Assembly: GCF_001051235.1 (NCBI RefSeq)
Contig: NZ_CBTJ020000083.1
Location: forward strand, 1-42,492
Direction: 5' to 3'
Length of the DNA stretch: 42,492 nucleotides
From: Candidatus Competibacter denitrificans Run_A_D11
GTDB taxonomy: Bacteria > Pseudomonadota > Gammaproteobacteria > Competibacterales > Competibacteraceae
Shown here: positions 1 to 8,280 of the stretch, one piece after another
Position numbering within the stretch: position 1 is the first letter of the stretch
How the letters are laid out: each line of letters begins with the position of its first letter
Position numbers and translations under genes: made by a program
The notes under the pieces: model-generated
Databases searched by the model: none
The model's input: the letters and a program-made list of their open reading frames with translations, nothing else
Told to the model about the DNA's origin: nothing

Positions 1-89
1 GCTGGTTTGAGGCGAAACTCGCTATCATCCGCCCCGCCATCCGCACCTATCTGACTAATCCACTTTACAGGCTACCGGCAACTGCGTAA
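1..89 (+). CDS. C-terminal fragment of a probable IS transposase (5' end outside the window)
   Basis: Frame 3 is open from the left window edge to a TAA at 87-89 and encodes about 29 residues ending in Arg-Leu-Pro-Ala-Thr-Ala. The stop codon lies inside the 17-bp repeat CAACTGCGTAACTCCTA (79-95). The same repeat forms both ends of the two 117-bp elements at 15029-15145 and 19142-19258. A reading frame that stops inside a terminal inverted repeat is typical of an insertion-sequence transposase, so I infer that this is the 3' end of the autonomous IS that mobilises those short elements. Too little protein is visible to name an IS family. The alternative is an unrelated host gene interrupted at its 3' end by the repeat. 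Confidence 0.5.
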   Translation, partial: WFEAKLAIIRPAIRTYLTNPLYRLPATA

Positions 90-131
90 CTCCTAAATCA
101 ATCACTTAGAATTTCAACTGCGTAACTCCTA
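79..131 (+). repeat. Tandem right ends of the IS/MITE family (remnant)
   Basis: Two direct copies of CAACTGCGTAACTCCTA lie at 79-95 and 115-131. The 36 bases from 96 to 131 are identical to the terminal 36 bases of the mobile element at 19142-19258 (plus orientation). The first repeat is joined to the putative transposase stop; the second ends the MITE-like piece. The simplest reading is an IS that inserted into, or landed against, a copy of its own MITE, leaving the last 36 bp of the MITE on this side. After 131 the sequence diverges (TATAAA). From 132 to 301 I see no gene or structured element. Confidence 0.75.
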
Positions 132-301
132 TATAAATAACCTTATGTTCTAAGGGCTAACAAGTGATTATATAGTTTCTACCTATCCACAGAATTTCTC
201 ACCACACAAAAGACAAGCAGCTAATTCCAATGAACTTTATCAACTTCATATCTTTACATGAAGCCACTTTCAAAGCCGATAAGCAGGCTCCAAATTCTAC
301 C

Positions 302-814
302 CTACCCTCCACTACTCAGCGCAACAACCCCCGCCGGGCTGCTCCGCTCAAACCCACAACCCAACCCCCGCAACACTGCCACCATGTCTTCCACCGCCTT
401 CCCCACCACTGCCCCCACTTCCGGCGACAATTCAATCCCCAATTCCATATCCAGCGGCACCACACCAATCAAGGTCACGCTACCCGGCGCTTCATCGGTC
501 AAAGTCAGCGTGGCCAATACATCCGCCAAACCGAGTTGATGTGGTGAATAGCGGGTCTGAAAGAAGGTGGGAATTTCAGCATCAACCAGTTTAATCACCG
601 TCCCTGGCGGCGCATCCTCCTTTACCGCATCGCAAATCAATAAATGATCGCAACTGGCGATGACGTTCAACAACTCCATCCCGGCGGTGCCACCGTCCAC
701 AACTTCAACCTCCGGCGGCAAGATATAACGCTCCGCCAGCGCCTCAATCACCCGCACCCCGACACCTTCGTCGCGCAACAGGATATTGCCGAGGCCCAGC
801 ACCACCACCCGCAT
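302..814 (-). CDS. hybD: Hydrogenase maturation endopeptidase (HybD/HupD family)
   Basis: This nickel-dependent protease of about 170 aa removes the C-terminal peptide of the hydrogenase large subunit once the Ni-Fe centre is loaded. The N-terminus carries the family signature GLGNILLRDEGVG with the acidic nickel ligand in DEG. An aspartate in LLICDAV and a histidine in YSPHQLG match the other two metal ligands. A longer upstream ORF exists, but the ATG at 814 gives the canonical N-terminus MRVVVLGLGN and overlaps the hybC stop by one base (TGATG), a sign of translational coupling. It is the last gene of the hyb operon. The extreme C-terminus is rich in Ser/Gly and runs slightly past the family norm. 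Assignment to the adjacent HybC follows from gene order. Confidence 0.93.
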   Translation of the reverse strand: MRVVVLGLGNILLRDEGVGVRVIEALAERYILPPEVEVVDGGTAGMELLNVIASCDHLLICDAVKEDAPPGTVIKLVDAEIPTFFQTRYSPHQLGLADVLATLTLTDEAPGSVTLIGVVPLDMELGIELSPEVGAVVGKAVEDMVAVLRGLGCGFERSSPAGVVALSSGG

Positions 815-2520
815 CAGAGCGCCTTGACCTGCACAATAGGCCGTTTCTTGGCGTCCACCAGATGAATGGCGCAGGCCAGACACGGATCAAAGGAATGCAC
901 CGTCCGCAACACTTCCAACGGCAATTCGGTGTTGGCGATGGGATTATCCATCAGCGAGGCTTCATAGGGGCCGGGCACGTCGTTATCGTCACGCGGCCCG
1001 GCGTTCCAGGTGCTCGGCACTACGGCTTGATAATTCTTGATCTTGCCCTTTTCGATCACCGCCCAATGCGACAATACCCCGCGCGGCGCTTCGTGATAGC
1101 CAAAACCGCGAATCTCGCCCTTGGGAAATACCGGCCGATTGAAGGTATCAAAATCACCCTTGGCGATGTTATCAATCAGCAATTGCCATTGATTTTGCAG
1201 AGATTCCAGCAACACCGCGCAGCGAATCGCACGGGCGGCGATGCGGCCGATGGTCGAATGCAGGGCCGTGACCGGAATCGGGGTCTTGGCAATCGCACTG
1301 GCCACTTCCAGCACGCGGTTGACATGGCGCTTGGTCGGCTCGTGACCGGCGGCCACCATCCCTAGCACATTCGCCAGTGGCCCCACTTGCACCCGCTGGT
1401 CATAAAAGGTCGGCGCTTTGACCCAGGAATATTTGCCGTTGTCCTCAAAACCGGTATGCAGCGGCCGGGTCTGGCCGTCGTAGGGATGACGCGCTTTGTC
1501 ATCGCCCTTGTACTCATACCAAGCGTGTTTGACGCTTTCCTTGACGCCATCCCGGAAGAAGCCGTCCTGATAGCTGGTAATCGGCTTGAAGGTGCTCAAA
1601 TCGCCCTTGGCGATGAAACCGCCGGGCAGTTCAAAGCGGGTGCCTTTGGTGTCCAGCGGCAGATCGGGCACCGACAGATAATCGGTGATGCCCGCCCCGT
1701 ATTTGGTCCAGTCAGCATACAGCGCCCCCACCGCCGCCACATCGTGCAGCATCGCCTTGTTGACGAATTCGCCCAGTTTGTCGATTTCGGCCTTGATGGC
1801 AAACAGCCGCTCCAGAGTCAGTGTCGATTGACTATCGGGATTGATCGGGTTGGCGACGCCGCCGACCGCGAGATTTTGGATGTGCGGCGTTTTCGAGCCG
1901 AGAATGGCGACGATGCGGTTGGCGATCCGCTGATATTCCAGTGCCTGCAAATAATGGGTCGCGGCCAGCAGATTGACATCGGGCGGCAACTTCATCGCCG
2001 GATGGCCCCAGTAGCCGCTGGCGAACACGCCCAATTGGCCGGTGCCGACAAAGGCTTTCAGCTTTTCCTGAACTTGGCGGATTTCCTGGACGCCATTGCG
2101 CCGGTAGTCGGACAGTGTGCCGCCCAGCTTGGACGCCCCTTCGGGACTGCCCGACAAGGCGGAGACGATATCGACCCAATCGAGCGCCGCCAATTGGTAG
2201 AAATGCACGATGTGATCGTGAATGCCGTGCGCCGCCACGATCATATTGCGGATGTACTGGGCATTGAGCGGCACTTCCAGATTCAGCGCGTTTTCAATCG
2301 CCCGCACCGAAACGATGGCGTGGACCGTGGTGCACACCCCGCAGATGCGCTGGGCGTAAATCCAGGCGTCACGCGGGTCGCGGCCTTGCAGGATGATCTC
2401 GATGCCGCGCCACATCTGGCCCGACGACCAAGCGTTGGTGACTTTGCCGTTGTTGACTTCGCAGTCGATGCGTAAATGGCCTTCGATGCGGGTAATGGGA
2501 TCGATGGTGATGCGAGTCAT
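814..2520 (-). CDS. hybC: [NiFe]-hydrogenase large subunit, Hyb type
   Basis: The 568-residue catalytic subunit binds the Ni-Fe(CN)2CO site and oxidises H2. The L1 motif RICGVCTTVH provides Cys60, Cys63 and His67; the L2 motif DPCLACAIH provides Cys547, Cys550 and His553. Processing by HybD after His553 would release a 15-residue tail (LVDAKKRPIVQVKAL), so the precursor is complete. Length and motif spacing match E. coli HybC. The start ATG at 2520 follows a good purine-rich ribosome site (TAGGAGAGGCC) 11 bases after the hybB stop. The mature protein should be exported with the Tat-dependent small subunit, facing the periplasm. Confidence 0.97.
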   Translation of the reverse strand: MTRITIDPITRIEGHLRIDCEVNNGKVTNAWSSGQMWRGIEIILQGRDPRDAWIYAQRICGVCTTVHAIVSVRAIENALNLEVPLNAQYIRNMIVAAHGIHDHIVHFYQLAALDWVDIVSALSGSPEGASKLGGTLSDYRRNGVQEIRQVQEKLKAFVGTGQLGVFASGYWGHPAMKLPPDVNLLAATHYLQALEYQRIANRIVAILGSKTPHIQNLAVGGVANPINPDSQSTLTLERLFAIKAEIDKLGEFVNKAMLHDVAAVGALYADWTKYGAGITDYLSVPDLPLDTKGTRFELPGGFIAKGDLSTFKPITSYQDGFFRDGVKESVKHAWYEYKGDDKARHPYDGQTRPLHTGFEDNGKYSWVKAPTFYDQRVQVGPLANVLGMVAAGHEPTKRHVNRVLEVASAIAKTPIPVTALHSTIGRIAARAIRCAVLLESLQNQWQLLIDNIAKGDFDTFNRPVFPKGEIRGFGYHEAPRGVLSHWAVIEKGKIKNYQAVVPSTWNAGPRDDNDVPGPYEASLMDNPIANTELPLEVLRTVHSFDPCLACAIHLVDAKKRPIVQVKAL

Positions 2521-2531
2521 GACGGCCTCTC

Positions 2532-3698
2532 CTAAGCTTTGGCGGTGCCGCCAGGCAACACCGGCAGCGTCTTGATGAACAGCAGGTACAGCATGATTTC
2601 CAGGCAGACGATACCGATGGTGATGAGCAGTTCCGGCGCGGACGGGAAATAGGTCCAGCCGTTGCCGGGTTGCAGGGTAATGAGATAAGAATCAAGACGA
2701 TACAGCGAACCGGCGGCCAGAATGCACACCGCACCGAGGAACTGCCAGCGTTGGCTCCAGCGGCGCTCCGAGAGCAGGATAAACACCGGGGCGAGGAACA
2801 ACACGGTTTCGAGCAGGAACAGATTGCCGTTCAAATCCCCGGCGAAGGCCAAATCAAGCTGGCCGCGAACCATCACATCGGCCCAGCGCAGCACCGAAAA
2901 GCCGATCAGCAAGCCAGCGGCGACTCTCGACAGCCGGGCGAACAGCCTCACTTCGGACGGCGTATTGAAGGCCCGGTTGACCAGCGTCGCTTCCAGCATC
3001 ACCACCCCATAGCCCATCGCCAGCGCCGAACTCAGAAACAGCAAGGGCAGCCATTGGGTGTTCCACAGCGGCGGCAGCTTGTGGCCGAGAATCAGCAGCA
3101 CCGTGCCGAGCGAAGATTGATGCATGGTCGGCAGCAGCACGCCGAGTGCGACCAGCACGTACATGTAGCGCTTCAGAAACGCCTGCAATTTGTCCAAACC
3201 GAACCGCCGCTTAAAGCCGAGCGGCATCCGCTCCAAAAAGGCCGGCCAGAACTCCAGCCACAGCACGGTGATGTAGGCCATCACGCACAAGCCGACTTCC
3301 AGAATCACCGAGTTCGGCTGCGCATACCAGGGCATGAGCAGATGAAAAGCGTGCCAGTAACGGCCCAGATCGACCATCACCGCCAAACCGCCCAGGGTGT
3401 AACCAAACACCCCGCCCAGCAGCGCCGGGCGCATCAACGGATGATAGGTGTGGCGGTTGAAAATATAGATCAGCAAGGCCATAGCGAAGCCGCCGCAACC
3501 GAACGCCGTGCCGATCACCACATCCAGCACCACCCAGGTGCCGATGGGGAAACCGTTGTTCATGTTGGACACGTCGCCCATGCCGAACAGAAAGCGGCGG
3601 ATGATGAAATACGCGGAGATCAACACGAACAAGCCGAGAATGAGAAAAGGCTTGGTGACGATTTTGCCGCCGAGCGGCCGATGGATGATGGCGCTCAT
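2532..3698 (-). CDS. hybB: Hydrogenase integral membrane subunit (NrfD-like)
   Basis: This 388-residue polytopic membrane protein of the NrfD/PsrC family links the periplasmic hydrogenase module to the quinone pool. Long hydrophobic stretches suggest nine or ten transmembrane helices, starting at residues 17-34 (PFLILGLFVLISAYFIIR). The conserved Gly/Trp-rich N-terminal region (GFPIGTWVVLDVVIGTAFGCGG) is characteristic of HybB. The start ATG overlaps the hybA stop as ATGA (3695-3698), so the two are probably translationally coupled. The order hybO-A-B-C is the same as in E. coli, where HybB takes part in H2:quinone oxidoreduction and proton-motive-force-driven H2 production. Confidence 0.95.
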   Translation of the reverse strand: MSAIIHRPLGGKIVTKPFLILGLFVLISAYFIIRRFLFGMGDVSNMNNGFPIGTWVVLDVVIGTAFGCGGFAMALLIYIFNRHTYHPLMRPALLGGVFGYTLGGLAVMVDLGRYWHAFHLLMPWYAQPNSVILEVGLCVMAYITVLWLEFWPAFLERMPLGFKRRFGLDKLQAFLKRYMYVLVALGVLLPTMHQSSLGTVLLILGHKLPPLWNTQWLPLLFLSSALAMGYGVVMLEATLVNRAFNTPSEVRLFARLSRVAAGLLIGFSVLRWADVMVRGQLDLAFAGDLNGNLFLLETVLFLAPVFILLSERRWSQRWQFLGAVCILAAGSLYRLDSYLITLQPGNGWTYFPSAPELLITIGIVCLEIMLYLLFIKTLPVLPGGTAKA

Positions 3699-4780
3699 GA
3701 TGACGACTCCTCCTCATGCGGGCCTTTCTCCTCGCCCTTGATGCTGCGCCGGGCCAACATCACCAAACCGCCCAGCAAGGCAATCGGCGCGATCATGCCT
3801 TTATAAAGGGTGTGCTGCACCCCTTCGGTGACGGCGGCCGAGGAATGATTGGGCAACACCGGCAAGCCCAATTTTTCGTGCGGCACGCCCGTCAAATAGC
3901 GCACCTGAGTCCCACCGGATTCCTTTTCGCCATAGATATGCGGCTTGTAGGCGCCGACCGGGGCGGTATTGGGCGCGCGGTCGCCACCGAGCAAGCCGCG
4001 CGGAAAGTCGTACATTTCGCCCGGCTTGAGCGCCATGCGCCGCTCCGCCTCGGCTTGCAAATCGTTGACCCAGCCAAACAGTGACGCGCCGGTCGGGCAG
4101 ACATCGCAACAGGCCGGAATCCGGCTGTTTTTCCACAGTTCAGTCGCCGAGGTACCCGCTTGCGCCAGCGCCGCCTCGTTGTCGGTAAACAGCGGATTGT
4201 CCTGCAACAAATGCTGGCAAAACTGACACTTGGAAATCTGGCCGAGCGCCTCGTCAAACTGATAATGCGGCACGTTGAACGGACAGCCCAGCACGCAGTA
4301 ACGACAGCCGATGCAGGCGTCGGGATCGTGGGTGACAACGCCGGTGAGCGGATTTTTTTGCATCGCGCTGACCGGACACACCGACACGCAGGACGGGTCG
4401 AGACAATGCAGGCAATGGCGTTTGACGAAGGCATAGCCATTCACCTCGTGGTCTTTCTCGGCCATCGTGCCGTGCTGATAGACCCGGATCACGTTCAGGG
4501 TCTTGCCGGACAAATCCTCGGCGGTGTCCCAAGTACCCTCGTTCCAACCTGCCAGGGCTTGCGGCTGTTCGACTGGCATCCCGTTGGCGTCCTTACAGGC
4601 GCTGACGCAGGCTTTGCAGCCGATGCACTGGGTCGAGTCATACAGCATCCCGATGGCTTTGGGCGGCAGCGGTTTGTTTTCGCGCGGCGCAAACGGCGCG
4701 GCGGCCTCCGCGACTGAAGCGGCGGCGGTGGCGACGGCCCCGGCCGCACCGCGTAAAAATTGTCGGCGGCTCAGACTCAT
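3695..4780 (-). CDS. hybA: Hydrogenase Fe-S electron-transfer subunit with Tat signal
   Basis: A 361-residue periplasmic ferredoxin-like protein that carries electrons between the small subunit and HybB. The N-terminus has a twin-arginine signal (SRRQFLRG, residues 4-11) followed by an Ala-rich hydrophobic stretch. Four cysteine groups for [4Fe-4S] clusters are visible: CIGCKACVSAC (Cys52, 55, 58, 62), CLHCLDPSCVSVCP, CIGCRYCVLGCP and the split group CQFCQ with CCDVCP. Near the C-terminus one hydrophobic helix (MIAPIALLGGLVMLA) should anchor the protein, ending in an acidic/Ser tail. It lies 11 bases after hybO and overlaps hybB by 4. Confidence 0.96.
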   Translation of the reverse strand: MSLSRRQFLRGAAGAVATAAASVAEAAAPFAPRENKPLPPKAIGMLYDSTQCIGCKACVSACKDANGMPVEQPQALAGWNEGTWDTAEDLSGKTLNVIRVYQHGTMAEKDHEVNGYAFVKRHCLHCLDPSCVSVCPVSAMQKNPLTGVVTHDPDACIGCRYCVLGCPFNVPHYQFDEALGQISKCQFCQHLLQDNPLFTDNEAALAQAGTSATELWKNSRIPACCDVCPTGASLFGWVNDLQAEAERRMALKPGEMYDFPRGLLGGDRAPNTAPVGAYKPHIYGEKESGGTQVRYLTGVPHEKLGLPVLPNHSSAAVTEGVQHTLYKGMIAPIALLGGLVMLARRSIKGEEKGPHEEESSS

Positions 4781-4791
4781 GGCGCACCTCC

Positions 4792-5964
4792 TTAGCGTTT
4801 CTCGCTGGAATCGTCTTCGGACTTTGACGCGCCATCCATGCCGCGCAGGGCCATTGCCCCCGCTCCGACCGCCAAGCCCGCAACCCCGCCCAGCACGGCG
4901 GCCGCGCCGGGCGTCATGCCCTCACCCTTTGGCGAACCGACGGCCGGGAACGCGGTCGGCGGCGCATAGGTTTGCACGGTGGCCAGCGCGTGAATCGGCT
5001 TGGTGAAGCCGATGCCTTTTTCGGTGCAGCCGAAGCAGGGATGACCGATGCCGACCGGCCAGTTGCCCTCGCCGACATCGCCAAAACCGATGGACGGGCA
5101 ATTGGCGTAAGTCTCCGGCCCCTTGCAGCCGAGTTTATAAAGACAGAAGCCCTGCCGATGGCCGTAATCGCCAAACTCCAGGGCAAAACGACCGGCGTCG
5201 AAGTGCGGACGCCGCTCGCAGTTCTCATGAATCAAGCGGCCGTAAGCAAATTTTGGCCGGTTCTTCGTATCCAGCGCGGGCGGTTTGCCCAAGGTCAGCA
5301 GATAGAGCACGGTGGACAGAAAGTTATAGGGATTGGGCGGACAACCGGGGATGTTGATGACGGTCTTGCCGGTCAGAATTTCATGCACCGGCTTGGCGTG
5401 GGTCGGGTTGGGATCGCTGGACGGGATGCCGCCCCACGAGGCGCAAGAACCGATGGCGATGATCGCCGCCGCCCCTTCCGCCGCTTCCTTGACCGCTTCC
5501 AGAATCGGCTTGCCCGCCACCATGCAATACACCCCGCCGTCCTTGGTGGGAATCGAACCGTCCACCACCAGGACGAACTTGCCCCAGTTCGCCTTCATCG
5601 ACTTGGCTTTATAGGCTTCCGCCTGATGGCCCGCGCCCGCGCACAACGCCTCGTGATAATCCAGCGAGATCATATCGAGGATCAGCGTATCGAGCGTCGG
5701 GTGATAGGCGCGCAGCAGCGACTCAGTGCAGCCGGTGCATTCCTGCGCCGACAGCCAGATCACCGGCGGCCGGGTTTTGGCGGTGGCCGCTTCGGCGATG
5801 CGGATGCCCATCAGCGCGGACAAGCCCAGAGTCGCCGCGACCCCAGTGCAGTATTTGAGAAACTCGCGGCGGGTCAGCCCCCCCAACGCGCCTTCGTAAC
5901 TATCGGGATTTTGGATCTCGTAAGTTTCAAGATCGACGATTTCGTTGACATCATGCATGACCAT
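4792..5964 (-). CDS. hybO: [NiFe]-hydrogenase small subunit, Hyb type
   Basis: A 390-residue small subunit with three Fe-S clusters and the Tat export signal for the heterodimer (TRREFLK, residues 31-37). The proximal cluster region reads ECTGCTES (Cys76, Cys79), with GSCASWGG and PGCPPNP supplying the other ligands. Gly lies between the first two cysteines, so the extra cysteine of O2-tolerant group 1d enzymes is absent at that site and the cluster should be a standard [4Fe-4S]. A C-terminal hydrophobic helix (AVLGGVAGLAVGAGAMAL) anchors the protein. Two ATGs are close: 5964 lies only 3 bases from the GAGGGG ribosome site, 5958 lies 9 bases from it and is perhaps the true start. It is the first gene of the hyb operon. 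Confidence 0.96.
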   Translation of the reverse strand: MVMHDVNEIVDLETYEIQNPDSYEGALGGLTRREFLKYCTGVAATLGLSALMGIRIAEAATAKTRPPVIWLSAQECTGCTESLLRAYHPTLDTLILDMISLDYHEALCAGAGHQAEAYKAKSMKANWGKFVLVVDGSIPTKDGGVYCMVAGKPILEAVKEAAEGAAAIIAIGSCASWGGIPSSDPNPTHAKPVHEILTGKTVINIPGCPPNPYNFLSTVLYLLTLGKPPALDTKNRPKFAYGRLIHENCERRPHFDAGRFALEFGDYGHRQGFCLYKLGCKGPETYANCPSIGFGDVGEGNWPVGIGHPCFGCTEKGIGFTKPIHALATVQTYAPPTAFPAVGSPKGEGMTPGAAAVLGGVAGLAVGAGAMALRGMDGASKSEDDSSEKR

Positions 5965-6547
5965 CTGCCCCTCGCTACCGCAGCAACTCTTAAAAAGCTA
6001 GTAAGGCATGAGGCCGATGCTTTGATAATCGTCAATTTTTTGGGGATTTTTTGTTAGGAGCAAATAAAGGCGATGGCGGTTTGGCATCTTCCCCACCCTC
6101 AATAACGGGGAGTTCTGACATCGCCATCAGGATTTTCTGTTTCACCGAGGCCGCCTATAGGGGCATCGGGCTTGGTTTTCGTACTTCACCACGCAGCGGG
6201 TTCTATGCGTGTTCCGCACTCAACCGCATTCCCACGGGGCCGACGCTTCTCTACAGTTATGGACGTTGTCAGCGTAAAAGCGGGTTGGATTTCAATCAAG
6301 CACTTATCATCGAAGGAAAACTGTAAAACACAATTTTTTTATAAAAGCAACAATGATCTTTATCAAGTATAGCATCTCATTTATCATTAATAATTAGCTC
6401 CCTCTATTTTACACAAGCATAATAACTTCAGAGGCTTTAAAAAACCTGATTAGCGGTTATTGCTACAGGCTTTTCTAAGCATGGCCATGTATGATATTTT
6501 GTAAACCGTTAGTGCTATTTTTCAGAAGATAAACCAGTGGAGATCCT
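5965..6547. other. Long divergent intergenic region between hybO and the diguanylate cyclase gene
   Basis: The 583 bases separate the divergent hyb operon and a diguanylate cyclase gene and must hold both promoters. The half near hybO (about 6060-6300) is GC-rich and contains a 91-codon plus-strand reading frame with no recognisable family and no good start. The half near the cyclase gene (about 6300-6540) is AT-rich and carries the FNR-type box and promoter described separately. I found no sigma-54 (-24/-12) site for hybO, and no terminator or RNA gene. Confidence 0.6.
6353..6401 (+). promoter_or_regulatory. FNR-type class II promoter (box ATGAT-CTTT-ATCAA plus -10 AATAAT)
   Basis: Bases 6353-6366 match the FNR consensus TTGAT-N4-ATCAA at 9 of 10 positions. 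If the box is centred at -41.5, the start point falls near 6401. A hexamer AATAAT (5 of 6 to TATAAT) lies at 6389-6394, exactly where the -10 element should be, so box and -10 agree without adjustment. This geometry points to FNR-type activation of the diguanylate cyclase gene, leaving an untranslated leader of about 145 bases. Read towards hybO, the matching -10 position holds only a poor hexamer. The sequence match is direct; binding by the regulator at 8281-9012 is inference. Confidence 0.5.
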
Positions 6548-8020
6548 ATGGTCGATATCAATCGGCATCAACGCCATCTCTTTATCTTATTAACCTTGAT
6601 TTTGACTATAGCCTTTATAACCACGATTAGCCTCTCTTATATTGTGGCCCGCAACAATATTCGGATAAATATTATTGAAAATGAATTACCGTTGACAGGT
6701 GACAGTATTTATTCAGAGATACAGCGGGATTTAATTAAACCTGTTTTTATAGCAGATCAGATGGCACACAATACTTTTTTACGTGATTGGATTGCCAGGG
6801 GTGAGCAAGATACCAGCGCAGTGATTCGCTATCTGGCTGAAATCAAGGTGCGCTATAATGCCTTTACCACATTTTATGCTTCTGAATATACGCGACGCTA
6901 TTTCACTGCAAATGATATTTTAAGGCAAATTGACGAAAAGGATACCTGGTTTTTTCGGGTACGCTCGATGAAGGAGCCTTATGAAATCAATATTGACAGA
7001 GATGAGCGCAACGGTAATTGGCTCACCGTATTTATCAATTTTCGGATCGTTGATGATTTTGGCCGCTTCCTCGGTGTAACCGGTGTTAGCCTGTCCAGTG
7101 ATGCTATCGTTAATTTAGTTGCTAATTATAATCGCAAGTTTAACCGGGAAATTGCATTCTACGATATGGCCGGTCATAATTCCCTTTATGATCCGATCAG
7201 TAATTCACGCCCTACACCACTCAATGAACTAACCGGCTTAAGCTCACTGACTCAAAGTATATTAAATCACTCTCCAATACAAACAAAGTTATCGTATCGA
7301 AATGAGGGTCACCATTCGCTGACCCATGTTAATTCCCGTTTTATTCCAGAATTAAAATGGTATCTCGTAATATCACAAGATGAACATGAATCCTTAAAGC
7401 CGCTTGGCCGGGTCTTATTCCTCAATTTGGTGATTGGACTCATTGCGACACTCGCGGTGCTGGTCCTCACCCTGTGGGTAGTCGCTCGTTATCAGCGGCG
7501 GTTATGGCATGTTGCCGTTACCGATAAGCTGACAGGCGTTGCCAATCGTTCGTCTGGAGACAACAAGTTTTTGCAAGTGCGTAACCATGCCCACGAGACA
7601 GCAGAACCGTTTTCAGTTATGGTGATCGACTGCGATAAATTCAAGCAAGTCAATGACGAATATGGGCATTTGGTTGGTGACCAGGTGATTGCCGGGTTGG
7701 CACAATTGATTCGCAACAACATCCGCAGCACCGACTGCGTGGCTCGTTGGGGCGGCGAGGAATTTATGGTGCTCATGCCGCAGGCGAATTGCGCCGGAGC
7801 TAAGATAAGGGCGGAAGCTTTACGGGTGGCAGTCGAACAGCATGTCTTTAACATCGGCACGCAAAGCTTCACCAAAACAGTCAGCATTGGCGTCGCGGAG
7901 TGGAACGGTACTGAAACCAATGAAATGCTATTTGCCCGCGCTGATCAGGCGCTCATGCAATCTAAACGCACGGGTAGGAATCGTGTGACTGTCAGCGAGG
8001 CCACAGCATCAAATCCTTGA
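6548..8020 (+). CDS. Diguanylate cyclase with periplasmic sensor domain
   Basis: This 490-residue inner-membrane protein is predicted to make c-di-GMP. A first membrane helix (residues about 10-33) is followed by a periplasmic domain of about 260 residues resembling dCache/PAS-like sensors, a second helix (about 288-312) and a cytoplasmic GGDEF domain that starts at DKLTGVANR. The active-site motif is GGEEF (402-406), and RSTD five residues before it is an intact inhibitory I-site, so product feedback is expected. The start ATG follows GGAG with 5 bases between. Base composition is visibly more AT-rich than the flanking hydrogenase genes, which suggests separate acquisition. The sensed ligand is unknown. 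Confidence 0.9.
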   Translation: MVDINRHQRHLFILLTLILTIAFITTISLSYIVARNNIRINIIENELPLTGDSIYSEIQRDLIKPVFIADQMAHNTFLRDWIARGEQDTSAVIRYLAEIKVRYNAFTTFYASEYTRRYFTANDILRQIDEKDTWFFRVRSMKEPYEINIDRDERNGNWLTVFINFRIVDDFGRFLGVTGVSLSSDAIVNLVANYNRKFNREIAFYDMAGHNSLYDPISNSRPTPLNELTGLSSLTQSILNHSPIQTKLSYRNEGHHSLTHVNSRFIPELKWYLVISQDEHESLKPLGRVLFLNLVIGLIATLAVLVLTLWVVARYQRRLWHVAVTDKLTGVANRSSGDNKFLQVRNHAHETAEPFSVMVIDCDKFKQVNDEYGHLVGDQVIAGLAQLIRNNIRSTDCVARWGGEEFMVLMPQANCAGAKIRAEALRVAVEQHVFNIGTQSFTKTVSIGVAEWNGTETNEMLFARADQALMQSKRTGRNRVTVSEATASNP

Positions 8021-8280
8021 GAACACTGCCTGAACCCATCTGATTATCCATATTTTTTACTTTATGACAATCAATCAGTTGATTAAATATTTGAGCTTCT
8101 AAGCAGGAGATTTGGTGAACATCGGTATCCAGCGATCAGGCACTTACGATAGTTTTTACTGATTTCAAAAAGACGAAGACGAATGCAATTGCTGGAAGCA
8201 TAAATGATTGGGTACCCTCCAAAAAAGGCTGAATCTCTTCGCCGCGCCGCCGCCACCGGATAAAGCCAAGTCAATAAACC

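Noticed and set aside
1387..2475. 362-codon plus-strand frame antisense to hybC
   Set aside because: It mirrors a GC-rich conserved gene; its translation is rich in Arg/His/Gln without domains, and hybC has all catalytic motifs.
4972..6057. 361-codon plus-strand frame antisense to hybO
   Set aside because: Shadow of the small-subunit gene; no recognisable motif and no ribosome site.
5965..6300. Sigma-54 promoter for the hydrogenase operon
   Set aside because: No TGGCAC-N5-TTGC-like sequence found on the minus strand.
6051..6326. 91-codon plus-strand ORF
   Set aside because: No family, poor start context and odd composition. Kept as an unexplained stretch, not as a gene.
8083..8274. 63-codon minus-strand ORF downstream of the FNR-like gene
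   Set aside because: No motif, AT-rich intergenic DNA and no convincing ribosome site.
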